Notes under the pieces: model-generated
What the model was told of the DNA's origin: nothing
Database searches by the model: none
Seen by the model: the letters and a program-made list of their open reading frames with translations, nothing else
Made by a program: the position numbers and the translations under genes
In this document: positions 1 to 6,205 of the stretch, in pieces
How the letters are laid out: the number at the start of each line of letters is the position of its first letter
Numbering within the stretch: position 1 is the stretch's first letter
DNA from: Syntrophomonadaceae bacterium
Lineage (GTDB): Bacteria; Bacillota; Syntrophomonadia; Syntrophomonadales; Syntrophomonadaceae
DNA length: 9,635 nt
Assembly (NCBI GenBank): GCA_012840625.1
Contig: DUSB01000191.1
Location: 1 to 9,635 of the forward strand
Reading direction: 5' to 3'

Positions 1-1352
1 GCCAGGGTACAGTCATTGGCGGCACCCTTTTTCACCAGGCTACTGATACCCAGTTTCTCCGCCAGAGCAATACAGGTGTCCACTCCCAGCTCATCCATAA
101 CCGCCACTGCACAGGTGTTTACCGACCGCTTAACCGCCTCCCGCATGGTAATTCTGCCCCGATATTGATGATCATAGTTCTGCGGCTTCCAGATGGTACC
201 ATCTTCCATCTGATAAGTGGACGGCTTATCTTCCAGCCAATCTTCCGGCTTCATTCCGCTTTGCAGTGCCGGTGCATAGACCAGAACTGGTTTAATAGCT
301 GATCCTGGCTGACGCAGGGAATGGGCGGCCCGGTTTAAACCGCGTATATGATAATCTCTGCCCCCTATCATACCCACAACTTCGCCGCTCTGGACATCCA
401 TAATAACCGCCGCTCCCTGTACCGGCTGTCCGCCTTTGCCGAGCGGAAAATTAGCCGGGTCAGAAAAATGCTGACACAACCCGGCCTGCAACTCAGGATC
501 AATAGCCGTTTCTATAACCAGACCTCTCCCGGGTACAGCATAACCCATGATGGCTTCTGCTTCCTCAATAGCATAATCAGCCAGATAATCCCCCCGATAT
601 ATGGGCCGATTACCCTGCACCTGCAGATCCGAAAGATCTGGAACACTTTCTAGATAACCGCACAGCTGCATAAACTGTAACACCTGCTGACAGCGGTTTT
701 TCGCCTCTTCTCCATGCAGCGCATAATAATGCGGCGCCTTCAGCAGAGCCACCAAATAAGCCGCCTCGCGTTCATCCAGTTCCACCGCGTGCTTGCCAAA
801 ATAAACCTGAGCAGCCTGTTCGATCCCATAAGCTCCCGAACCAAAATAAACATTATTTAAATAAAACTCCAGGATCTGCTCTTTGCTATACTGCTGCTCA
901 AAAAGTAACGCCATATAGGCTTCCTGTATCTTGCGATGGAAGCTCTGTTCCGGGCTAAGATAGCACAGCTTTACCAGCTGCTGGGTAATGGTGCTCCCAC
1001 CCTGTACAATAGCACCTGCCTGCCGGTTGGCCATAAAAGCCCGGATAACCGCCCTGCCATCCACCCCATTATGCTCGTAGAAACTTCGATCTTCTGTGGC
1101 CAGCAGAGCCTGGATTACCGAATTTGATATTTCATCCCGCGAAACCAGCGTCCGGTTTTCGTCACCACTCAAGCTTAACAGCACCGAACCATCAGCCGCC
1201 AGCAGAGTAGAGTTCTCCTGCATATGCAGCTGCTCCGGATTAAGCACCACCCCTCCATACTGAATATGCCAGATAAAAATAAGTAGCGATGAAACAAATA
1301 CAATCAGCAGCGGCAAGACAACTGCCAGTATGATTTTACCCGCCTTATTCAT
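1..1352 (-). CDS. Class A penicillin-binding protein (transglycosylase/transpeptidase), C-terminus outside window
   Basis: Bifunctional peptidoglycan synthase: it polymerises lipid II into glycan strands and cross-links the stem peptides outside the membrane. The minus-strand frame is open from the ATG at 1352 to the window edge (450 codons of a protein usually 600-900 long). Residues about 4-28 form a single N-terminal membrane anchor. The GT51 glycosyltransferase domain follows, with the catalytic motif EDRSFYEHNG (Glu87), then GGSTITQQ and a FYLNNVYFG motif. The transpeptidase domain shows the SxxK nucleophile motif in RQPGSAIKP (Ser351, Lys354) and SVN at 410-412; the KTG box must lie beyond the window. 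AGGAG about six bases before the ATG supports the start. It lies 88 bp downstream of cca in the same direction but has its own promoter candidate. The domain assignment is firm; the exact PBP subtype (PBP1A, 2C or 4-like) is not resolved. Confidence 0.93.
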   Translation of the reverse strand, partial: MNKAGKIILAVVLPLLIVFVSSLLIFIWHIQYGGVVLNPEQLHMQENSTLLAADGSVLLSLSGDENRTLVSRDEISNSVIQALLATEDRSFYEHNGVDGRAVIRAFMANRQAGAIVQGGSTITQQLVKLCYLSPEQSFHRKIQEAYMALLFEQQYSKEQILEFYLNNVYFGSGAYGIEQAAQVYFGKHAVELDEREAAYLVALLKAPHYYALHGEEAKNRCQQVLQFMQLCGYLESVPDLSDLQVQGNRPIYRGDYLADYAIEEAEAIMGYAVPGRGLVIETAIDPELQAGLCQHFSDPANFPLGKGGQPVQGAAVIMDVQSGEVVGMIGGRDYHIRGLNRAAHSLRQPGSAIKPVLVYAPALQSGMKPEDWLEDKPSTYQMEDGTIWKPQNYDHQYRGRITMREAVKRSVNTCAVAVMDELGVDTCIALAEKLGISSLVKKGAANDCTL

Positions 1353-1385
1353 AGCCTTCTCCTTTAATAGGAAATCTCTGGTTCT

Positions 1386-1414
1386 ATTATAATATAAGCG
1401 CCTGCGACAGAAAA
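1386..1414 (-). promoter_or_regulatory. Candidate sigma-A promoter for the penicillin-binding protein gene
   Basis: Read on the minus strand, a perfect TATAAT lies at 1391-1386, 33 bases before the ATG. The hexamer 17 bases further upstream (1414-1409) is TTTTCT, a poor -35 box, so the call rests mainly on the -10 element and the AT-rich surroundings. An overlapping TATATT (1396-1391) is an alternative -10. Confidence 0.4.
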
Positions 1415-1433
1415 CAGTTCTCCATTGTCACAG
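1402..1433. repeat. Imperfect inverted repeat upstream of the PBP gene
   Basis: Arms CTGCGACA (1402-1409) and TGTCACAG (1426-1433) are inverted copies with one mismatch (a G-U pair in RNA), separated by 16 bases. The dyad covers the -35 region of the candidate PBP promoter and ends 8 bases from the cca stop. No T-run follows on either strand, so it is not an intrinsic terminator. An operator or a processing hairpin at the end of cca mRNA is possible; chance is also possible. Confidence 0.35.
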
Positions 1434-1440
1434 GATATCC

Positions 1441-2736
1441 TCATCTGACGATCAGTTCCTCCAGGCGGCGCAGAATTTCCTCCCGGCTGCAGCCCTGCAG
1501 TTGCCATTCATAGGCATAATCAAGCAGTCTGGCATAATCTTTTCCCGGTGGAATCCCCATGGCCATTAAATCCCGTCCCTGCACTACCGGAGGAAAACCT
1601 CCCTCCAGCGACAGGTCCAGACGGTTAATGTAGTCGGTCAGCCATTCTTTGATAGGCGTAAAATCGCGTTTAAGAGTTCGACCGCAGTAATCTGCCTCCG
1701 CCAACAAAAGCAGCTCGCTTACATCAATGCGACTGACCAACCTACGAATAGCCTTATCCGTTATTTGCTCCCGTTGTTTGTACAGCAGCACTGGATGCAT
1801 ATGCTCCCTGACTAGGTCTGCCACCGCTTCTGCTGTACGCCGGGGAGCCCGCAGTTGCTCCAAAAACCGGTAAGCCAGCGGCCCTCCCCGGGTATCATGT
1901 CCATAGGCAGTTACCTTATCCTTCTCCTGCCGGGTTACCAGCGGCTTGGCTATGTCATGCAGCAGAGCTGCCAGCATAAACACCTCCGCATCCCGGGAAA
2001 GATCTTTGCGCCGGCTGGCCTGCTCCACTACCAGCAGGGTATGTTCCCACACACTGCCCTCGGGATGATTTTTCGGCGATTGTTCACAATCTACCAAGGC
2101 ATAAAGCTCGGGATGAACCTGAGTCAGCAGCCCACTCTCTTCCATATAGCGCAGACCAATGGCAGGATGATCACTCAAAAGCAGCCGGCGCAGCTCTTCA
2201 TAAATTCTTTCCGCTGCCACCGCACCCAGATCAGCCTGCCCTATAGCCTGTATAGTCTGCTCTTCAATGCTAAAACCCAGCTGGGCCGCTAGGCGGCAGG
2301 CCCGGTAAGCACGCAGGGGATCTTCGGCTATAACCCTGCTGGTGGTTTGGCGAATGACCTTTTTCCCCAGATCCTCCTGCCCCTGAAAAAAATCGAACAA
2401 CTCACCGCTTAACACATCTATTAGCATGGCATTAATGGTAAAATCTCGTCGGCGGCAGGCTTCCCGCAAAGATAAATCCGGTCGCAACGGAAAGGTAAAA
2501 TCCCACTCTGGATATCCCCGCAGCTTGACCAGCGGATAGACCTTCCCCACCACCCTGGCCTCTGCATAAGGCTCCAGCAAATGAATAAATTCCGAACAGC
2601 TGATGCCAAAAATTTCTATATCCTTATCCTGTATCCCGGACGGGTTTATGCCTGAAAGTAGATCCCGCACATAACCACCCGCATAATAAGCCCGCCCGCC
2701 TTTTTGTTCTATTAGCCTTGCCAGCATATAAAGCAA
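1441..2736 (-). CDS. cca: CCA tRNA nucleotidyltransferase with HD domain
   Basis: Adds or repairs the 3' CCA end of tRNAs from CTP and ATP without a nucleic acid template, in the cytoplasm. Numbering from the TTG start (431 residues), the class II nucleotidyltransferase head shows GGYVRD (20-25), the metal-binding DKD (Asp37, Asp39), RRRDFTINAM (95-104) and EDPLRAYRACR (138-148). A C-terminal HD phosphohydrolase-like domain follows, with His232 and the HD pair at 260-261. Length fits HD-containing family members. An upstream in-frame GTG at 2742 leaves only one base after the GGAGG at 2748-2744, whereas the TTG at 2736 has a seven-base spacer, so TTG is preferred; ATG at 2727 is less well spaced. 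Some bacteria split the job between CC-adding and A-adding paralogues, and the visible motifs do not exclude one of these. Confidence 0.92.
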   Translation of the reverse strand: MLYMLARLIEQKGGRAYYAGGYVRDLLSGINPSGIQDKDIEIFGISCSEFIHLLEPYAEARVVGKVYPLVKLRGYPEWDFTFPLRPDLSLREACRRRDFTINAMLIDVLSGELFDFFQGQEDLGKKVIRQTTSRVIAEDPLRAYRACRLAAQLGFSIEEQTIQAIGQADLGAVAAERIYEELRRLLLSDHPAIGLRYMEESGLLTQVHPELYALVDCEQSPKNHPEGSVWEHTLLVVEQASRRKDLSRDAEVFMLAALLHDIAKPLVTRQEKDKVTAYGHDTRGGPLAYRFLEQLRAPRRTAEAVADLVREHMHPVLLYKQREQITDKAIRRLVSRIDVSELLLLAEADYCGRTLKRDFTPIKEWLTDYINRLDLSLEGGFPPVVQGRDLMAMGIPPGKDYARLLDYAYEWQLQGCSREEILRRLEELIVR

Positions 2737-2743
2737 GTACACC

Positions 2744-2748
2744 CCTCC
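2744..2748 (-). promoter_or_regulatory. cca ribosome binding site that decides a TTG start
   Basis: GGAGG, extended to GGAGGGG (2748-2742), is the only strong Shine-Dalgarno sequence near the cca start. It is adjacent to the GTG at 2742 but seven bases from the TTG at 2736, which points to TTG as the initiation codon. Confidence 0.6.
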
Positions 2749-2800
2749 AATAGGTAGAAACTATCTATATCCACTATTCTTACCCATGACCTTTCTGACC

Positions 2801-2829
2801 ATTATAAATCCCGGGCCATTTTTCACGAT
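2801..2829 (-). promoter_or_regulatory. Candidate promoter for cca
   Basis: A perfect TATAAT reads on the minus strand at 2806-2801, which would give a leader of about 55-60 bases before cca. At 17 bases upstream the hexamer is ATCGTG, a weak -35. It is the best -10 match between cca and the divergent dnaK promoter. Confidence 0.35.
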
Positions 2830-2886
2830 ATATCAGCAGGGGCAAAATAGCAGCATTTCTTTTTGTATTATCATGACATAAAACAA

Positions 2887-2975
2887 GGTTACCAGATAGC
2901 GGGCAATCCCACCACGATCCCCTCCGACATTTTGCTGAGCCCGGTGCGACCGTCTGGTATACTTTTTTCTTTTTT
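2887..2975 (+). ncRNA. Possible small RNA: long-range stem with C-rich loop and T-runs
   Basis: TACCAGAT (2890-2897) pairs with GTCTGGTA (2952-2959), eight pairs including one G-U. Inside it, CGGGC (2900-2904) pairs with GCCCG (2939-2943). The enclosed 34-base loop is rich in C and has CCCCTCC at 2919-2925, complementary to Shine-Dalgarno sequences. Two T6 runs (2963-2968 and 2970-2975) follow the closing stem on the plus strand, as at an intrinsic termination site, though the stem is weaker and its loop longer than a standard terminator. TATTAT at 2866-2871 could be its -10. It matches no RNA family I recognise. Transcription is not shown, and the same stem could form in a minus-strand cca leader. 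Confidence 0.3.
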
Positions 2976-3068
2976 ATGCCTGCCCCCTCTTTTCCTACTA
3001 AATTCAGACCATTTTAGCCCAACCTAGTATCATTTTTAAAAAATTTAACAAAAAATTTTAAAAAAATC

Positions 3069-3085
3069 TTTGACCTTCCTTGACT
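3069..3085 (-). promoter_or_regulatory. CtsR operator of the dnaK-dnaJ-clpB operon
   Basis: Read on the minus strand (3085 to 3069), the sequence is AGTCAAG-GAA-GGTCAAA. The CtsR consensus known from Firmicutes is a tandem RGTCAAA heptad separated by NAN. The second heptad is perfect, the first differs at one base and the spacer fits. The site overlaps the -35 box of the operon promoter, where bound repressor would block RNA polymerase. The inferred regulation is repression by CtsR at normal temperature and release under heat or protein stress. Confidence 0.75.
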
Positions 3086-3108
3086 ATTAAAAAAGAGGCG
3101 CTTATAAT
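3080..3108 (+). promoter_or_regulatory. Sigma-A promoter of the chaperone operon
   Basis: TTGACT (3080-3085) and TATAAT (3103-3108) are separated by exactly 17 bases and match the sigma-A consensus at 11 of 12 positions. The predicted transcript starts near 3114-3116, about 100 bases before dnaK. An AT-rich tract lies directly upstream and the CtsR operator covers the -35 box. Confidence 0.85.
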
Positions 3109-3139
3109 GGATTTAGATGGGAACACTATTGAGTAGGTT

Positions 3140-3171
3140 GCTTTTAGCATTTAGAGCGTTTTTTTGTTTTT
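3140..3171 (+). other. Weak hairpin followed by T-runs in the dnaK mRNA leader
   Basis: GCTTT (3140-3144) can pair with AGAGC (3153-3157) across an eight-base loop, with one G-U pair; an overlapping TGCT/AGCA hairpin (3139-3149) is an alternative. G, seven T, G and five T follow. The layout resembles a terminator or attenuator between the promoter and the start codon, but the stem is short and probably unstable, so it may only be a U-rich leader. Confidence 0.2.
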
Positions 3172-3212
3172 GACTGACTATTATTTTATTTGCACATAAG
3201 GAGGTATGTAAA

Positions 3213-5084
3213 ATGGCAAGAACAGTTGGTATTGATTTAGGAACCACCAATTCTGCGGTAGCATTTATTGATGCTGGAAACCCTGAAGTAATTGTGAATG
3301 CTGAAGGTTCACGTACCACTCCTTCAGTTGTAGCTTTTAAAAAAGACGGTGAACGACTGGTCGGGCAGGTAGCCCGCCGACAGGCCGCCTTAAATCCTGA
3401 AAACACTTTATATTCCGTCAAACGTTTTATCGGGCGGCGTTATCATGAAGTAGCGGATGAACGAAAGTTGGTCCCATATAATGTCGTACAGGGTCCGGAT
3501 GATACAGTGCGTTTCCAGATAGGAGACAAACAGTATGCACCGGAAGAGATTTCCGCTATGGTTATACAAAAGCTGGTTGATGATGCCTCTCAATATCTGG
3601 GAGAAAAGATCACCCAGGCAGTGATTACCATCCCCGCTTATTTTAATGATGCCCAGCGCCAGGCCACAAAAGATGCCGGCAGGATTGCCGGTCTGGAAGT
3701 ACTGCGGATTATTAATGAACCAACCGCAGCCGCACTGGCCTATGGCATGGATAAAAGATCCAATGAAACTATCCTGGTTTACGATCTGGGTGGAGGCACC
3801 TTTGATGTTTCCATTCTGGAAGTTGGAGATGGAGTATTCGAAGTCAAATCAACCAGCGGCGATACCCATCTGGGAGGCGACAATTTCGATAAAGCGATTG
3901 TTGACTGGATGGCAGAAGAATTCAAGAAGGATTATGGTATTGACCTGCGCAAAGATAAGCAATCACTGCAGCGTCTAACCGAAGCAGCTGAAAAAGCAAA
4001 AATTGAATTATCCAGTTCCCTGGAAACTCAGATTAATCTGCCCTTTATTACCGCCGATGCTGATGGTCCCAAGCACCTGGATATGAAACTTACGCGGGCA
4101 AAATTTGAAGACCTGATTCACGAGTTGGTAGAACGTACCCGCCAGCCAGTCATGGCAGCTCTGGAAGATGCTCGTTTGACCCCGCAGGATATTAATGAAG
4201 TGCTGCTGGTAGGGGGATCCACGCGCATTCCTGCTGTTCAGCGTCTGGTTAAAGAGCTGACTGGTAAGGAACCCAATATGAGCGTAAACCCGGATGAAGT
4301 AGTAGCTCTGGGTGCTGCTATACAGGCTGGTGTCCTTGGCGGTCAGGTAGATGATGTATTGCTTCTGGACGTTACCCCGCTATCCTTGGGAGTTGAAACC
4401 ATGGGCGGTGTAATGACCAAACTTATCGAACGCAATACCACCATCCCCACTCGGCGCAGTGAAATTTTTACTACTGCAGAGGATAATCAGCCCGCGGTCG
4501 ACATCAATGTCCTGCAGGGTGAGCGGGAAATGGCACATGATAATCGCTCACTAGGGCGCTTCAAGCTGGAAGGCATTGCCCCTGCTCCCCGCGGTGTACC
4601 ACAGATAGAGGTAAGCTTTGACATTGATGCTAACGGTATTTTAAAAGTCACCGCCAAAGATCAGGCTACTGGCAAAGAACAAACGGTAACTATCAGCGAT
4701 TCCTCTAATTTAGATCAGCAAGAAATTGATCGTATGATTAAAGAAGCCGAAAAAAATAGGGCCGAAGATAAGCGGCGTCGTGAAGAAGTTGAACTGAGAA
4801 ATGAAGCCGACACCCTAGCTTATCAAGCCCAGCGACAACTGGAAGCCCTTGGCGAGCAGGTAGACGCTGCTGACCGCGCTGAAGCCGAGAGACTGGCAGA
4901 GGAGCTGCAACAGAAGATACAAGATGGAGCAGCGGTGGAGGAAATCCGCTCACTAAAAGCCGATCTGGAAGCCGTTATGTCTCGTATCGGCCAAGCAGCA
5001 TATCAGAACACAGGCAATTACTCAGGTACCGCTGCGGCTCCTGAAGATGATGACGTGGTAGATGTTGACTATGAAGAAAAATAA
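3213..5084 (+). CDS. dnaK: Hsp70 chaperone DnaK
   Basis: ATP-driven cytoplasmic chaperone that binds exposed hydrophobic peptide segments, working with a J-domain protein and a nucleotide exchange factor. At 623 residues it is full length. The ATPase domain has GIDLGTTNS (6-14), IINEPTAAALAYG (166-178), DLGGGTFDVS (191-200) and GGSTRIP (334-340). The interdomain linker VLLLDV is at 382-387, followed by the substrate-binding beta domain and the helical lid; the C-terminus is acidic. The start has AAGGAGG (3198-3204) with an eight-base spacer. It is first in the operon, 38 bases before dnaJ. Oddity: between KRFIGRRY (70-77) and YAPEEISA (108-115) lie 30 residues where Bacillus subtilis DnaK, recalled from memory, has 8. 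This is the indel that normally separates Gram-negative or cyanobacterial DnaK from Firmicutes DnaK. Confidence 0.98.
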   Translation: MARTVGIDLGTTNSAVAFIDAGNPEVIVNAEGSRTTPSVVAFKKDGERLVGQVARRQAALNPENTLYSVKRFIGRRYHEVADERKLVPYNVVQGPDDTVRFQIGDKQYAPEEISAMVIQKLVDDASQYLGEKITQAVITIPAYFNDAQRQATKDAGRIAGLEVLRIINEPTAAALAYGMDKRSNETILVYDLGGGTFDVSILEVGDGVFEVKSTSGDTHLGGDNFDKAIVDWMAEEFKKDYGIDLRKDKQSLQRLTEAAEKAKIELSSSLETQINLPFITADADGPKHLDMKLTRAKFEDLIHELVERTRQPVMAALEDARLTPQDINEVLLVGGSTRIPAVQRLVKELTGKEPNMSVNPDEVVALGAAIQAGVLGGQVDDVLLLDVTPLSLGVETMGGVMTKLIERNTTIPTRRSEIFTTAEDNQPAVDINVLQGEREMAHDNRSLGRFKLEGIAPAPRGVPQIEVSFDIDANGILKVTAKDQATGKEQTVTISDSSNLDQQEIDRMIKEAEKNRAEDKRRREEVELRNEADTLAYQAQRQLEALGEQVDAADRAEAERLAEELQQKIQDGAAVEEIRSLKADLEAVMSRIGQAAYQNTGNYSGTAAAPEDDDVVDVDYEEK

Positions 5085-5085
5085 G

Positions 5086-5102
5086 CACCATGTAAACTGG
5101 TG
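5086..5102 (+). other. Small hairpin directly after the dnaK stop codon
   Basis: CACCA (5086-5090) pairs with TGGTG (5098-5102) around a seven-base loop, one base after the dnaK stop. There is no T-run, so it should not terminate. It ends just before the dnaJ ribosome binding site and may be an mRNA stability element or chance. Confidence 0.25.
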
Positions 5103-5122
5103 AACAAACGGAGTGGTGAGCG

Positions 5123-6121
5123 ATGGCAATTAAATATCAAGATTATTATAAAATTCTGGGCATTGATCGGGATGCCAGCGAAGAGGAAATCAAATCCGCC
5201 TATCGCGAACTAGCCCGTAAATGGCATCCCGATCTGCACCCCGAGGAAAGCAAAGCCGAAGCTGAAGAGAAGTTCAAACAAATCAGCGAAGCCTATGAAG
5301 TTCTCAGTGATCCTGAGAAGCGTTCCCAATATGACCAACTGGGCAGCAATTGGCGGGCTGGCCAGGAATGGAGGGCTTCGCCCAATATGGATGGAGTGCA
5401 TTTTTACACGAATTTTGAACCCAGCGGTGAAAGCTGGAGCGATTTCAGCGATTTCTTCGAAGCCTTATTCGGCCGGGGTCAGGGCCGCACTACATTTTAC
5501 GAGCCCGAACCCGCCAAAGGACAGGATATTGAAAGTGAACTGGAATTGACGTTGGAAGAAGCTTATCGGGGCGGCAGTAAACGCATTCAAATTACCAGCC
5601 AAAAGCCCTGTCCCGATTGTCAGGGTACAGGGCTGTCCGCCTCTTCTATCTGCCGCCGCTGTTCCGGCCTCGGTCAAATACCAGGCAGCAAGACCCTGGA
5701 AATCAATATTCCAGCCGGTATTCATGACGGCCAAACCATCCGCTTGCGTGGTCAGGGGGCCGAAGGCCTGCGGGGTGGACCTCCAGGAGATTTATACCTG
5801 AAGGTTCGTTTGCTGCCTCATCCGCTTTTTCAGGTTCAGGGACAGGATCTGGAAATGGAGCTGACCCTGCACCCGGAAGAAGCTGTACTCGGTACCAGTA
5901 AAGAAGTACGAACACTGGATGGCAGCGCCAGGATTAAAATCCCCCCCCAGACCCATACCGGCCAGCGGCTGCGTCTCAAAGGTAAGGGACTCCCTACCCC
6001 TAATGGTGATCATGGTCATCAATACGTACGTATCCGCATCGATATCCCTGCTCAGATTTCTGAGGAAGAATATCAGCTTTATGAACAGCTGTACCGCATG
6101 AAAAAACAGAAAGATAAGTAA
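5123..6121 (+). CDS. dnaJ: Short DnaJ/CbpA-type Hsp40 with half a zinc finger
   Basis: Co-chaperone that stimulates DnaK ATP hydrolysis and delivers substrates. The J domain covers residues about 5-72 with the essential HPD at 35-37. The linker (about 73-130) is poor in the usual glycine/phenylalanine repeats but has SDFFEALFG as in CbpA proteins. C-terminal peptide-binding and dimerisation domains fill the rest. Only two CxxC repeats are present: CPDCQGTG from Cys163 and CRRCSGLG from Cys177. Canonical DnaJ has four, so Cys163, 166, 177 and 180 could hold a single zinc. At 332 residues it is shorter than typical DnaJ (about 375). GGAG at 5110-5113 precedes the ATG by nine bases. Its place between dnaK and clpB argues for a dedicated partner of this DnaK. 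It could equally be named cbpA. Confidence 0.93.
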   Translation: MAIKYQDYYKILGIDRDASEEEIKSAYRELARKWHPDLHPEESKAEAEEKFKQISEAYEVLSDPEKRSQYDQLGSNWRAGQEWRASPNMDGVHFYTNFEPSGESWSDFSDFFEALFGRGQGRTTFYEPEPAKGQDIESELELTLEEAYRGGSKRIQITSQKPCPDCQGTGLSASSICRRCSGLGQIPGSKTLEINIPAGIHDGQTIRLRGQGAEGLRGGPPGDLYLKVRLLPHPLFQVQGQDLEMELTLHPEEAVLGTSKEVRTLDGSARIKIPPQTHTGQRLRLKGKGLPTPNGDHGHQYVRIRIDIPAQISEEEYQLYEQLYRMKKQKDK

Positions 6122-6122
6122 A

Positions 6123-6150
6123 CAGGATATAAGTAATTACTACTATCCTG
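6123..6150 (+). other. Intercistronic hairpin between dnaJ and clpB
   Basis: CAGGATA (6123-6129) pairs perfectly with TATCCTG (6144-6150). Across a 2x2 internal loop the stem continues with AGT/ACT (6132-6134 and 6139-6141) and closes with an AATT tetraloop. It starts two bases after the dnaJ stop and has no T-run behind it, so it is not an intrinsic terminator. An mRNA processing or stability element, or partial polarity tuning clpB output, is plausible. Confidence 0.5.
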
Positions 6151-6193
6151 CTCACAGACCTAAAATAGAATTAAAATTTAAAAACCAGAAAAC

Positions 6194-6200
6194 GAGGTGA
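6194..6200 (+). promoter_or_regulatory. clpB ribosome binding site that excludes an upstream GTG start
   Basis: GAGGTGA is followed by five bases and then ATG at 6206. The in-frame GTG at 6197 is part of this site and so cannot be its start codon, which removes three residues from the longest reading frame. Confidence 0.7.
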
Positions 6201-6205
6201 AAAAG

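Larger units (their letters stand above)
2737..3212. other. Divergent intergenic control region between cca and dnaK
   Basis: No convincing protein-coding gene lies here on either strand. From left to right it holds the cca ribosome binding site, a candidate cca promoter (2801-2829), a C-rich stem-loop with trailing T-runs (2887-2975), a pyrimidine-rich stretch (about 2963-2997), a strongly AT-rich tract with A- and T-runs (about 3032-3067), the CtsR operator and sigma-A promoter of the chaperone operon (3069-3108), and an mRNA leader of roughly 100 bases. The AT-rich tract ends right before the promoter and could act as an UP element contacting the RNA polymerase alpha subunits. Confidence 0.7.

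Noticed and set aside
348..1127. Plus-strand open frames over the PBP gene
   Set aside because: They are antisense shadows of a clear class A PBP with all expected motifs on the minus strand; no ribosome binding sites or recognisable domains.
1855..2292. 145-codon plus-strand frame inside cca
   Set aside because: Antisense to the HD domain of cca, with no family features; a shadow frame.
2749..3068. Known riboswitch, T-box, 6S or SRP RNA between cca and dnaK
   Set aside because: Checked by eye for T-box, TPP, SAM, cobalamin and SRP core motifs on both strands; none fits, so only a generic RNA candidate is reported.
3072..3108. Sigma-32-type heat-shock promoter
   Set aside because: The -10 is a perfect TATAAT and no CCCCAT-type -10 is present; sigma-A plus CtsR explains the region better.
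3140..3170. Possible CIRCE (HrcA) element before dnaK
   Set aside because: TTAGCATTT at 3144-3152 resembles the left CIRCE half-site TTAGCACTC, but nothing like GAGTGCTAA follows after nine bases.
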